Part shown: positions 1 to 11,708 of the stretch, one piece after another | Numbering within the stretch: the stretch's first letter is position 1 | Layout of the letters: each line of letters starts with the position of its first letter | Assembly: GCA_905220665.1 (NCBI GenBank) | Contig: CAJNAR010000031.1 | Coordinates: 62,001-126,000 of the forward strand | Direction of reading: 5' to 3' | Source: Albugo candida | Taxonomy: Eukaryota; Oomycota; Peronosporomycetes; Albuginales; Albuginaceae | DNA: 64,000 bases | The notes under the pieces: model-generated | Told to the model about the DNA's origin: nothing | Seen by the model: only the letters and a program-made list of their open reading frames with translations | The model's database searches: none | Made by a program: the position numbers and the translations under genes

Positions 1-243
1 AGGTCGAAATGGTTGACATGCATGGAAGCGAAAAGCCAAGTACCTGAAGTAGAACATGGAGTTGAATATGCGAAACGCGCTTATGGCTTTGCGGTTTTTA
101 AGTATCAATGGAAAGCTAACAAGAAGAAGGTCATGTACTATGAATACGCTAAAGAGGGAAGCACTTACAAGCTTCGAGAAGACCCGAAAACAATCGAAAG
201 TGCGATATACAATCAGCCCGATGCTAAAAAAATCGAATCTTGA
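1..243 (+). CDS. C-terminal part of an unrecognised protein, cut by the window edge
   Basis: The frame is open from base 1 to a stop at 241-243, giving about 80 residues. An internal ATG lies at 22, but the frame continues upstream of it, so the true start may be outside the window. The peptide is hydrophilic and rich in Lys, Glu and Tyr, with a short aromatic stretch (FAVFKYQWK). No family was recognised. It could be the last exon of a gene or a chance ORF. Confidence 0.35.
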   Translation, partial: RSKWLTCMEAKSQVPEVEHGVEYAKRAYGFAVFKYQWKANKKKVMYYEYAKEGSTYKLREDPKTIESAIYNQPDAKKIES

Positions 244-3200
244 ATGCGTCATGAAGCTCGGAGGAACAAGTGATTGCTTAACAGAATATTGCGATGTTAG
301 ATACCCACAGCCTTCCTTAACATGATATCATAATCTGACTAGATATAAAATAAACTCCAACATATCTCATATGTTCTGCATGGATGCAAGCTAGTATCTC
401 GCACGCCGCTAGTCCATCAGCATCTCAATAATTCAATTATGATTATAATTGACCTCACTCCATCGAAGATATCTACAATAACCTACAGCAAACAACATAC
501 ATGGAAATACCGCTGACAGCTGATGATATAGTCGTCGACGATCCACTATTGGGGTTGTTTAAGCCCATACAATGCAAGATTGTATCGGACAATCCAACAA
601 GCATTTCCCCAATTTGTTGTCCGCTACATCAGGTGACATATAGCCATCCAACTAGGAATAGGATCCCATTGCACTTGCACTTGCCGCCTTTCACATCATG
701 AATTACCACGAATTGACCACTATTCCTGTCATGAATGAGGTCTTACATCGCCAATTGAGCTCGTCTTATGTCTGAGAACTTGAGGTATTTTGTAGCTGCC
801 AAAAAAAAATATCGCAATTTCCAAAAGTTAGCGTAGGGAGAAAATTTCTGTTCGAGAAGAGGCTGCTGCAGACAGAAATGCAATCAATATTATATCTCAA
901 AGAATCTTGCATCAGGAAACAATGCATGTTTTCTCCCTACACTAGTGTTTTTTTATTTGGTCGCTTCTCATGGAATTTCACCCGACTACATCATAATTAC
1001 CCTAATTCAGTCGACTAGATGAACAGACAAGATCGACGACTGATATTTAGCTGGGAATCTACACACATATTGAGCTGAAGTGCTCCGCATGTGCTCCATG
1101 GATTCTGCCATCAATTTTTTAGTATGAATGGAATCATTTCGGTCGAACTGAAGCGAGTTGAGATGCTGTCCTGCTCCTCTCATCTAGCGAAATTTATATC
1201 CATTGCGGCGGATACATGTCTTAGTCCAAGATGGATTAGCTGATTCAGCCTCTGAGCTACCGAAATCTTTCATTACGCCACTCTTATCATACAAAAATTA
1301 AGGACTTTTTATGGGCTAGATTTCACGGTACCATGTTCCTTGGTAACAATCTAATTGATACGCGACGACACGAAGTAGCTAGATAATGAAATGAGAATGG
1401 GTTTCCTATGCTTCACGTAATGATAAAAAACGGTTGCGTCTGGCATTATGATCCATCAAACCATTAAATTGTTGAAGAATCATTTCGGAAAATGTCGGTA
1501 GTGACTAATGTCATTATCGCGATATTGAGCCGAAGCAGCATAATATAACACGCTGAGAAGATTGGGCTCAAGCGGTTGTCTTGTTTGATATTTTATAATC
1601 ACTTGCATCAATTTTGTCCATTTCGGACTTCCAAGTTTCTCAGTTCCAAGACTCGAAGTCGTTGGTCACTTTTACAGCACCAACGTTGCGTACCTATTTA
1701 TTCTGATTAGGTCGATCACTTAAGAATATTTGAATGATTGTAGTAAGCATCTCCATTGTTCCCGGTCGAGTATCTAACTTGAACTAGCATGACTTCCTGC
1801 ACTTCCGCATGCTATTCCAAACTTCTTCGGCTCCTCTAAAGGTCATTTTGAATATTTTCCTGACGTGCAGATGTCAGACATACGTTTATGTGGCAATGTC
1901 CCGCAAAAACGTTTTCAGCTGAATGATGGATTTGCCAACCACACCCAACTGTGAGAGAAGCGCATTGAATCACCGGATGCGAGATGTGGTGAGGCCAAAT
2001 GGTTCACAAACAATTGCTCACAAAAAAGCATTATTTCGTTGGCATTCACCGGTGCATCGTGAATGAGAAGCCGCAAGAAACGGAGTATATAACTAAGAGT
2101 GTTCGTGCGAAGAAGTGTCATGACACCGCCACTGCGATTTGAGCCAGATACAGTGGGGTGCTGTCTATGCCATTAAAGAAATATGTGTGTGCGTTTTTGA
2201 AGTGTAATAAAATTTGAACGACTCCAACTTCTTGTGATCGTACGAGTTGGCTCTCTTTCTACCAGTAGGAAAAAGTTTAGATATGATGTGGTCGATAGAA
2301 AGACGAAAGTTTTATGACTTTAGTTGATGTTCACTGAAAGGCAGAGCTGTTGTTCCACGTTGGAACGGCGGAGAGATTTAAGCACTTATGATCAAGCCGA
2401 TAGTTATAATCCTCATCCAGAATCGCTTATTTGTAGGTGGAGAGTAAACATTTTCTCCAGAGCACAGCTACGATATCATCACCTAGAGAGCCTTGCGGTC
2501 AACACTTCATTCCGACCACGCACAATGTAGTGATAGTAGCAATTCGACTTGCCCTCAACCCCAGTGATCGCTTGTGGACTGGACTAGTTACAGCCCTGAT
2601 TGCCATCTGAGAATTTTCTCCAGATACTACAGCACGCTCAAGAGAAACTTTCACAACCTTCATCGTAAATGTAAAATCCTTAGCAAGATTGGATGGAGAA
2701 AAAGCTCTATGCAGCAAAGCAGATGTGATACTTTCAATGCGTTGTCCCACCCATGCATGCGAAAAGCATCTGGCTGTACAAACGGATGCTCGCATTGCTC
2801 ATGTTCGCCAAAATGTACCAACTTGTCCGATTGATTTTTTCTGAGAAAAAATTGCACTCAAACGCGAATTTTAATCGTTTTGTGTCGTTCGCGTTAATAC
2901 ACGCAGCCTCTGGATGCCACAACCTATATTGACATACCTTCCTGACTGGTTTAGTCTGCTGAAAATTCAATGAACCAAGATTCACATAGCTCCACCAACA
3001 GTAGTAAAAGTTCCACTTGATATCAGGGAACGCTCGAAGGCAGCCTTAGAAAGCATTTTGTTGGAATAGTTCTGTTCGATATCGAAATCCCTATGACCAA
3101 TCCAGCTGCATGGACGCATCGCTATCCTTCGTTTCTTAGGCATGATCAGTGGCCTCCATCTGCAGGGTTGCTTTTGTGATCAAGGGATTTATCCAAGAAA

Positions 3201-3797
3201 ACGCTTTCTACTTTCGCTCCCACAATTTGCATCGGTGCTTCCATTCGCACGTCTATATATCGTGAGGCACCGCAAAAACCGCGGATAAATTTTATGTTGA
3301 TCTGTGATGTATTTTTATTTGAACCTCTTGAATGGAATTTTGGCGACCAAATCCAAGCAATCAGTGTCACGTTGATATGAATAAGGTCACTTTCTTAAAG
3401 TTGAAGTATTCTATTCTCAAACAGGTTGAAGTTGCTTCCGTATGCGGTTGCTCGCATACTATTTAATTGAAACCAGCTATCGAGGGCATCTTGGATAGAT
3501 AAAGTAGACTCTACATCATGAGCCTTTTTGTTGCAATTGTCCAATGTTAGTTGACACCCCAAGTTTTAGAGAGACATTCTGTCGTTCTTCCTCCACACCT
3601 CAAGCAAATATATCAAGTTTTCCAGAGTGTCGCACTCCTTAGATATAGTTTGTAAGAAGCATAGTCACTTTTTGTCACTGCTGCAATTTGAAAAAGTGAT
3701 CGATCCACAAAAAGCGTTCAAAAAGCAAATTTCCGCAACTTCCCGCAAGAAAAACCAGAAGCTTCCTATTAGTAATACGGGCCATTCTAAACCAATC
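244..3797. other. Gene-poor region with coding-like fragments
   Basis: No intact gene was found. Most of the stretch has only short ORFs in all frames. Between about 2499 and 3370 on the minus strand, three neighbouring frames carry protein-like stretches, such as one with KPVRKVCQYRLWHPEAAC near 2900 and one with FIRGFCGASRYIDVRMEAP near 3250. They do not join with clear GT-AG introns, so they may be remnants of a dead gene. No terminal repeats or transposase motifs were seen. Confidence 0.4.
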
Positions 3798-4415
3798 TTA
3801 AAAAGGTAATCGGAACCATCTGGAAAGGCCTTGCTGCTTCCAATTTCGATGCTGATGCCGAGTGTAGTTCGCTGGCATCAAGATAGAGAATGACTTCAAG
3901 ATTGAAGGCCTCGCCTTGGGGACCTTATCGTGGTATTGCGCTGTCATGCGAGCGTTGCCTTTGCAAAAGAGCGCATCCGGCTTGATAAGTTCCGTCAAGA
4001 TCAATCTTCTTTCCTTAGACAGCTGGACTGTCGTTCCAACATGCAGTAGGAACATGTATACCGGTGGCACCTGTCTGAAGTATTTGAATTTGACGGGGAC
4101 ACTCTCCACACACGGGTGAGGAGTTGTCAAATATCATGCAATTAAGCAAAGCCAAGTGATTCATCAGAGCTTTCAACTCATTACGATCCAACGCTAATAC
4201 TGTCAGCTTTTGTGAAAAGTGAAATGTCGATAGTCAAAGAAACCATTATTCTTGTGGAAGCGTTTGAGGATTTCCTTTTTGGAAGTAATTGTACGAGTGC
4301 AAGTGCCTGGAAACCTAGAATTCATCAATTCTCTACGTACGATTGTTCTTCTCCATTCAATACATTCTAAATTGTAAACCAATATCAACACTGGACGGGG
4401 TCTCCCTTTTGCCAA
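3798..4415 (-). pseudogene. Decayed coding region, frame broken twice
   Basis: On the minus strand, three consecutive stretches read as plausible protein but in three different frames. The first runs about 4415-4203 (RRTIVRRELMNSRFPGTC), the second about 4220-4090 (LTVLALDRNELKALMNHL) and the third about 4128-3798 (PVYMFLLHVGTTVQLSKE). They abut or overlap by a few bases with no room for introns, which suggests frameshifts rather than splicing. The third stretch has no ATG at its 5' end. The parent family was not recognised. Chance coding-like composition remains possible. Confidence 0.28.
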
Positions 4416-4793
4416 GACAGATAGATACTGATAACAAAGAACTAATCGCGAAGGTTATTTGGTCTCCGTTATCCGATAGAGCTAATAGGAACTTACTGCA
4501 ATTATATAAAATATACTGCTGATTCGGCAAAATATCTTCCGATGGAGTGAGGCATATAGCCGATCTTCGTAGTCCTGCTATAGCGAAATCTTGACAAGCT
4601 GTGAATGTTACGGTACGAGGATGCTACAGCATACCTTTTACGGAGCACATACTAATAACTGAGTCTTGCCCGATTTGGTCTGTAAAAGTGATGGGGAGCT
4701 TTCTGACCCGCGACCGTTTAGGTTGTCATTCGCCAGTAAGGAAGCTGGATCCGAAGCAGTCACGTGTGGAAAACTATAGTACGGGGAAGTATA

Positions 4794-5045
4794 ATGAATC
4801 GAGCGGGTCGAAGGGTTCCCTTTCACCATATTACGGTTAATAAGGGAACTGCATATCCAGTGAGATCCTTTCAGCGTTTACGTGAGGCAACCCATCACTG
4901 CGATTACTTCCTTACGCGAAGGTGGAAAGACTCGTCGAGAACGGGAATTCATGGAAATGGAAGAAAAGAAATTGATAATAAAGGTATTGTGGCTGAAGCC
5001 GACGATATGGTAGCGGTCACCAATAAGTTGCAGAAATTGTTATGA
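4794..5045 (+). CDS. Possible small basic protein, unrecognised
   Basis: The ORF starts at ATG 4794 and gives about 83 residues. The N-terminus is basic (MNRAGRRVPF), the middle is rich in Arg and His, and the end is an amphipathic helix-like stretch (EADDMVAVTNKLQKLL). A short basic protein of this kind could be an organellar ribosomal protein, but no family signature was identified. It stands alone in a gene-poor stretch, and no splice partner was found. Confidence 0.25.
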   Translation: MNRAGRRVPFHHITVNKGTAYPVRSFQRLREATHHCDYFLTRRWKDSSRTGIHGNGRKEIDNKGIVAEADDMVAVTNKLQKLL

Positions 5046-5313
5046 CTTTGCTGCATTCATGTGCAATGAAATATGAGGCACCAATAAGTTTAATCGAGTA
5101 GCAATCAAGAGCGTTAGGTTCCTTTGCATCGACACGATCCCGTCTAGCTGTCTCAGCGATAATATGGACTCTGCTTGTCATTTCACCGGTTGCATTCCTC
5201 TTTGGGGTCTGACTGCGTAATCACAGCTGAATGCAAAAACAGCAATGATGTGAGTAAACCTTTCTATTGCTTAGTTTCCATATGATCTAATCCCAGCGGA
5301 GCCGATGAAAATA

Positions 5314-5862
5314 TTAAAACTGATTGCGGCGTTCCTTTGCTGTATAATACAAAATCAAAAGATCGTTAATGTCAGCCACGCTAAGAAATGAGGAAGCTGT
5401 CGGAATGAACCTTTTCGAATGATAGCAGCAGCTTGTCCCCTGGGACCTGCTCCTCCTGGTCCGCCTTGACCGAGTGAAGGGATTACGCCTTTATGCTTCT
5501 TCCACAACTTGACTCGCTTGAACATGGGCGCGTGCTTGAGCGTACAGACAGATAAACGTTAAGGAACTGAATACTCATAATCAACCAAAAATATGAAAAG
5601 GTTGCAAAGAAGGATATATGTCTGGGAAAACGATAAACAGAATTTGACTGCCACGAACGTATACAAGTTCAACATGTGTTGTATTGCCATTGATGTCCGT
5701 TCGTATAGCTTCTTTGAGAACGCAGTTCATATTATCTTCTGTTTCCTCTAGGTATCCGCGGTAAATCTCTCCCGACTTCATCTCAATCGATACAGTTGTG
5801 CCTTCGCCATCATGCAATAAAATCGTTGGAATACCAACGCCGCGTTTTCCAGTGACCGCCAT
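5314..5862 (-). CDS. SNRPD3: Small nuclear ribonucleoprotein Sm D3
   Basis: Three exons, complement(join(5314..5339,5411..5541,5618..5862)), give 133 residues. The protein belongs to the Sm heptamer that wraps the snRNAs of both the major and minor spliceosomes. The Sm1 motif (GEIYRGYLEETEDNMNC) and Sm2 motif (VYVRGSQILFIVFPDM) are clear. The PDMLKHAPMFKR segment that follows is typical of D3, and the tail is short with QAAAIIRK. The start chosen is ATG 5862; an upstream in-frame ATG at 5913 would add 17 atypical residues. Intron 2 (5410-5340) is an ordinary GT-AG intron. Intron 1 is U12-type AT-AC and is listed separately. Reading straight through intron 1 would lose the conserved MLKHAPMF block, so this splice is well supported. 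Confidence 0.93.
5542..5617 (-). other. U12-type AT-AC intron in the SmD3 gene
   Basis: On the minus strand this 76-nt intron begins with ATATCCTTC, the U12 5' splice consensus. It contains TTCCTTAAC, the canonical U12 branch-site sequence, 16 nt before its end, and it ends in AC. Joining the flanking exons gives codons for P-D-M-L-K-H-A-P, exactly the conserved SmD3 sequence. No GT-AG alternative in the region restores this. Confidence 0.93.
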
Positions 5863-6224
5863 AAGCAAACGAGGAATAACATATATAGCACCTATCCCAG
5901 CTTCTATTCGCAAACAGCGTGCTATATATTATTCATTTACATATCCAGCGTCATGCTTCTCTATCTAGCCAGTATTATCCTCATATATTGCACTACTAGC
6001 CCAAATAATAAATTTTTTAGCTACTTTGTTCCCGCCACTAAACTTCAACTTCAACTCGCTGCTTCCGCGACAAACACTCTGTCGTTTCCAGAGAAATGAG
6101 TGCAACAAAATCCCACTTTTTGCACATCAATTCATCTAAACATTCCTTCCAGTCGCCACCGATCACTCGACGCGTGTGTCTATTATAAGACCTTCAGATC
6201 TATCCAGAACGCGTTGAATTGAGT

Positions 6225-7827
6225 ATGAACGCAACGACGCCCTTTTCCGATCTGATGAGCAAAGCGGTCAAGCTTAAAGGACATCAGCAATCAAAGCTGC
6301 GCACGGTTTTCGACGGCTGGCCGTCTTACTTCCAGCATTCCATGTTCATGCAAGATTCCGTGATTTCAGCTCGCTCTCTATCCTTTCAGGAGCGTTTAGA
6401 CGCAGCACTGTCGATGAAAGACAAAGGGAACGAATGTTGCGGGAAAGGCGAAATGGAGGAAGCAATTGCCGAATATGAGAAAGCATTAGCTATTTTTGTG
6501 TACTGCGAGAATCAAGACGTTAATTGGAAGAAAAAAGGCATTGAAGATAAAGATATTCGCGTGATCGAGTACATTGCCCAAGATCAAGTCAGTCAGAAGC
6601 GCTTGAATGCGCTGAAAGTAGCATGTTACCTCAACATTGCGCGTATGACGTCGATTTGTGACGATTGCGAACTAAATAAAATTCTTTAGTGTGCAAATTT
6701 CGGCTTAAAGACTTTCGCACATGCCTTCGGGCGTGCGATGATACGTTAAAAATCGATGAAAGAAACCTCAAAGCGCTTTACAGGTGATGGCTTGATTGTG
6801 GTCGACCTTGGATTTCATTGGTCTCTGTAGAAGCGCGCAAGCATTGATTACACCGCTTTCGGCGGGAGCCCTCGAATTCGACCAAGCCATACAGAGGTTG
6901 AAAAGAGCTTATTCAATCGATGCAACCAATAAGGATACAAGTCGATTGCTTAAAGAACTACAACAGCAAAAACGACGGCAGCAAATCACTGACCACGAAA
7001 CTTTTGGTGGCATGTTTGATCGTGGTCAGCTCTATCGTGAAGAAGAGCTGCAAAAGCCGCAAGAAAAAGACGGTGGTAGCAATGTGAAGGATAATTTTGA
7101 AGTGCAAGTAAGCGCCATAGCTCGAATGAGAACGGGGTGACCAAGTACTTGATCCTGTTAGATTCGACAAGCACAAGATTTGGCAAGATTGTACGAGCAT
7201 AAAGGCGAACACGATCAAGCCGAGACGATTCGATCAACAATTGCTAAAGTAAAGTCCGAACGCACCAAAAGACGGGTTGATTTTCTCCGACCAACACCGG
7301 AAATGATTGAAGACGCAAAGCGGAACAAGTGAGATCTAATTCTGACAAGTTTGGCGCTATAATCGTTCTTATGTATTGATAGCATCGATCTGACGGACAA
7401 AAACGTTCAAAGAATGTTAAGCGACTTACATCAGGGCAAGGATTCTCTCAGTGAGGAAACAAAGCACGCTATCGATAGTACGTTACGTTAGCTCTATTCA
7501 TTAGGACATGGAGCAATTTGTTTGATTTCGCCAATTTGTACAGCGGAAAATCAAGTCGACACGATAATGCGTTCCATGTCAGTAGAAGCCATCGGTCAAC
7601 TGCTCCAACAAGAAGGAATCCCATACCATCACCTACGCGATAAAGAAGAGATCTTAGAATTGGCGCGTCATGTAATCCAATCCAAATTGTGTGGTCCTCT
7701 AAAGGATTCATCGCAATACGGTGAGAGTTCATACATAAAATGGGTCGTTATTTGTGCATTGGTGTGGACAGTATTGAGGTTGATTGCTTCCGGAAATCTG
7801 TCACTGTTACAGGGATTTCTTGGATAA
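6225..7827 (+). CDS. Tail-anchored TPR protein
   Basis: Six exons, join(6225..6642,6690..6783,6831..7107,7162..7328,7383..7477,7544..7827), give 444 residues. All introns are GT-AG and 47-66 nt. Three TPR-like units are visible: AALSMKDKGNECCGKGEMEE, then LNIALCKFRLKDFRTCLRAC continuing into ERNLKALYR, then FDQAIQRLKRAYSIDATNKD. A charged linker and an SMSVEAIGQLL segment follow. A single hydrophobic span (WVVICALVWTVLRLIASG) lies 10 residues before the C-terminus. The layout recalls the TPR part of membrane-anchored FKBP or AIP-type co-chaperones, but no PPIase domain is present. An Hsp90/Hsp70 co-chaperone role on the ER or mitochondrial surface is inference. The gene is tail to tail with the kinase gene, 62 bp away. 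Confidence 0.82.
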
Positions 7828-7889
7828 ATTGATGTAAATGTTGCAATGAATATATCGACACATGATTTCTATGGCTTTTGATCGCCGAT

Positions 7890-10800
7890 TTAGCTCGTTC
7901 TTTGCACAATTGCGTCATTACCGCCGGAAATCTTGATGTACTTTTCATTTGTCACTGTTCGGCTCATTGTCATTGCAACATCGCCAACCTTTTCGGTCAA
8001 ATCAACCTCGAAGCGCCTCAATCCTTGCTCGAATAAATCGTTTTGTGTGTGCGTACTCAACCTGGTCTCGTGGGATAAGCGACCACTTTCGACAAATGAG
8101 GACAATGGAGTCCCGGTCATGGAGCTTCGTGCAAGGGATTCGTCAACCATAGATCCATATGAATCAACACTTTCCGACGAGGAAGCAGAGTTCCCAGATC
8201 GTCCGCCTCGATCTTCTGCGACTTCTGGCAATTCAGCAGGAAGCTCCAGAGCTCCGACATCCGAATGCTCGCTTATTTGCTCGTGTGGCAGCAATTCATC
8301 GACCAGGTCATTTACTTCCACAAGTGCATCAGGATTCTCGCAGTAGTATGTAAAGTCTTTAAAGGCTGGATCCTGGACCGGTAGAGTCGCCGACTTGGTC
8401 CCACTTCGACTGGATACCAGACTCGATAAGAAGCCTCCACGTAATTTGGATTTTTCAGTTGGCGACTGCACCTCACGATTTACGTCTAGCTCGGTGAATT
8501 CGGCGTCGACATACTTCACGTCCAGTGGTGAAGCCTACACAATAATCATTCAGTCCATTAGAGTGGTCGGCGATTATCAGCATACCAGATCCGGTTTCCA
8601 AGGCGGTGTAAGCCTCTTCTGAAGCAGCAGATCCCAATCAATATCGGCAAAGTATGGATGATGCACTATATCGCTAATGCAACTTCCGAGGCGTTTGAGC
8701 GGATCTTTCTGCAAAAACTACGCAGAAACAAGATGAATTCACGCCAGCAACGAAGACGAGAAGCATACTTTCGAGAGAATGTCGCAAAGATCATCAGAGA
8801 GAACCGGATGTCTCGGGAATGTAAGTTCCTCGTGCTGAATGCGATCATACATTTTTTCCACATTGCTGTGGTAAAATGGCGAGACACCGACGCTCATCTC
8901 GAATAAGAGGACACCCAAACTCCACCAGTCGGCTGCAGTGCCATATGATCGCGTCGCTTTTGGCAAAAGCAGCTCTGGAGCGGTGTATTGTGGTGATCCT
9001 GCCATCGTATTAGCTCCTTTATACTGGGAAACATGCAATTTAGCAAGTCCAAAATCCACCAACGCAATGTGTCCATCGCCGTCAATCATCACATTCTCCG
9101 GTTTGATATCGCTAACACAATATCAAAACATCACACTCGCTCTTCCTTTCAGCAAACTGACAAACCGATAGAGGATACTGTGTTGATGCAAATGATGGAT
9201 ACCAAGCACAAGTTCGGCGGTATAAAAATGTGCTCGTTCCGGCGACAACCGGCAGTCTTCCGCGTTGCTCAAATGATGGAACAAATCACCTCCACCATAG
9301 TAATTCATACCGAAAAACAGCTTCGTACAGCTCTGAAAGGCGATACGTAGCCCAGCGACAAATGGATGATGGATGTTTTGAGCCACACGCATTTCTGTAA
9401 ACGAGCTTTCGATGTCATATTTGGTCATTTTACTTTTTTCCAAGATCTTTATGGCGTAAATCTGCCCGTCACTTTTTTTGACCGCGTTCACCACCTACAA
9501 GCATTTTCAGCAAATTCCCATTCAATATCAAGTGCAAGCATACTGTGCCGAATCCGCCTTTGCCGATGACATTGTACACTGTAAAGTCTTTGAGGGATAC
9601 GCTCAATGAGCGATTGGATCGAATGGCTGCAGTTGACACGACCGGGTACGGATTCTTACACTCAAGACGCTGCCAATCGCCAGTCACCGATTGAAGGTCC
9701 GCTTCGATGTGGAGTCGAATGATGCTTCCGGTCGGGCCATACTGCACGCGATGAATGAATTTCTCCGACACAATCTCACCAGAGTATCGATGGCGAAATT
9801 TTTCCGTTCCTGAAATGGTGAATTCCTGGCGATCTTCCACCATACAAACGTCTTCAACATTCATGTCCAGAGTATCCATGTTTTCCAAAAAGATTCCTAG
9901 AAAGTGACACAAGCCTTCACGTCCAAAATAATCGCCGCGAAGTTTGGATGGTTTGGGATACATGCATGTGAAAACGAGATCTACCATGATCGCGTTAGTT
10001 CAGGCATATGGTGCATCCGCATTTCAAACCTTTGTTGAAATAAGCAATCAGTTCTGTGACGAGTGTCATGTTCCCTTGAAGAAATCGAAGCAACAGCTGA
10101 TATGCCATTTTGGTTTCACGATTCATAACGACATCATGACGTAAATTAGGTCCAACGCTTCTTCCTGCTCTCATATTGGCACACTCGACGCCAGTCTACA
10201 GACCCGATTGAGATCCTATTGACCGCAACAGCAGCACTTCTCACCTCCAGCAAATGGACCCATAACAATTGCGACAATTTGGTCGGCACACAGCAATGAA
10301 ACACTTTGCTTTCAGCGGTCTCAAACGAAAAATCAAAGCCATTTCCGAGCTTGGAGATTGTTTCCATGCGTACAGATACTACTTTTACTCGTCCTTTGAG
10401 ATGGACGCGCTGTTGGGCATCCCCTTTGCTCTCATAGTCTTAATGGATACACAGGTCAGAATTTGATCAGTCAGCGCAATGAGACGTACATGACACGCGA
10501 TTTCCTTCCAGTGTGAAAAATCGCATCTTCCAATTACGCACCAAATGGCCGCGCTTGATGACGTATCCTTCCCATTCAACCGCAGGAAGATCGAGTGACT
10601 CAATTGTTTGGTCTTCGGCTATGAGCGAAAATGTGGTATCCGAAGTATAGTTTTGACTTTCTTCCGTTGGGATGGATCTGTCAGAAAAGTTTGTCAATTG
10701 GTTTTGAACATCAAATTTCATTTTGTACTCGAGGGAGATGACAGTGTCGCGTCGACGATGAGATTGGTCTGAAGGAGAGTTTGAAAATGTACGGGAAGGA

Positions 10801-10958
10801 TCTGCGGCGTCAACGGAAGGAGCGCGCTTTGATTTGGTCATTGTGCTGGATGTTAATGATGTACAACTTCGTATTCGTCGTATCAATTGATCATTGGACT
10901 TCAAATTCGATCGATATCCGCATTGAGATTCTCCGCTTCGACTGAGCTCTGCACCCAT
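7890..10958 (-). CDS. PH-domain AGC protein kinase with an NTF2-like insert
   Basis: Eight exons, complement(join(7890..8534,8586..8708,8769..9111,9166..9494,9544..9980,10030..10195,10245..10438,10490..10958)), give 901 residues. A Ser-rich N-terminus is followed by a PH domain at about 130-225 (EGYVIKRGHLVRNW, then LWVHLLE). A region at about 235-390 looks like an NTF2/SnoaL fold. The kinase domain has GKGGFG near 416-421, the YAIK lysine near 438, YRDIKPEN near 533, DFG near 551 and TAPE. An AGC C-tail ends in the hydrophobic motif FKDFTY near 745-750. A further 150 residues rich in Ser, Glu and Asp follow. PH plus AGC suggests Akt-like activation at phosphoinositide membranes. The extra domain between PH and kinase is unusual. 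Confidence 0.9.
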
Positions 10959-11708
10959 TGCGATTTCGAGGTTGCTCGTACTTTACAGGGGTAAGACAGT
11001 TCGTAAGGCTTTTATTAAAAGATAGATTGACCGGTCTTTGGAACCGCGATAGACAAAAGTATAGTAAAGCAGCTTATGGAAGCGAGAACAGGAACGCAGT
11101 GACGGGTAAAAAGCAGCGTACGGAAGGGACGGTGATGTAGACACACGAAAAACCTGTATAGTGCTATTGTGTGAATGCATGTGGCATATGGTCTTGTCAA
11201 CAGCGATTAAATGTTGTCGTAATGCTAAAATTATCTTAAAGCAGAGTCAGTCGGATCTTGCCGTTCGTTTTTGTTGGAAAGTCGCCCTTCCACGCAAAGA
11301 CGTCTATATATATAACCTTCTCTCAACACATGGCTTTCTTGCTTCCTGTCACTTTTTCTTCTCTGCGAATTCATACTATGCCTCTTTGTCTCAGTCGAAC
11401 CTTTGTGTCGCGTGTCCAAAAGATACATCGAATGCCAGCACCAAGTAGACAGTAATAGCTAATGTAATCTCGCGCACCCAACACATTTCAATGAGTTACG
11501 AAAAGCGCTTTAATGCATCATGCACAATGTCATTATTTCAGCCAGTGTCATTGCGTATTTGGTACGTAGTGTCATTGGTGGTAAAGCAAACAAACACAAG
11601 TGATTCGTTAAAAAGACGCTTGACTAGTGGTCAATTTTTACAGCCAATTACTGTATCTCACATAAACTTTGGAACGCTTCGGCATTCATAGTAATATAAT
11701 CCATAAGC
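10959..11708. other. Intergenic, no gene seen
   Basis: This lies between the kinase start and the clathrin light chain stop. All ORFs are shorter than 100 codons and overlap antisense to each other, with no recognisable protein. It probably contains the kinase promoter and the clathrin light chain 3' end. Confidence 0.5.

Noticed and set aside
7478..7504. 27-nt intron in the TPR gene using the AG at 7504
   Set aside because: It is far shorter than all other introns here; the AG at 7543 gives a 66-nt intron and better protein sequence.
7933..8346. 137-codon plus-strand ORF
   Set aside because: It is antisense to the Ser/Glu-rich tail of the kinase, whose frame and splice sites are well supported.
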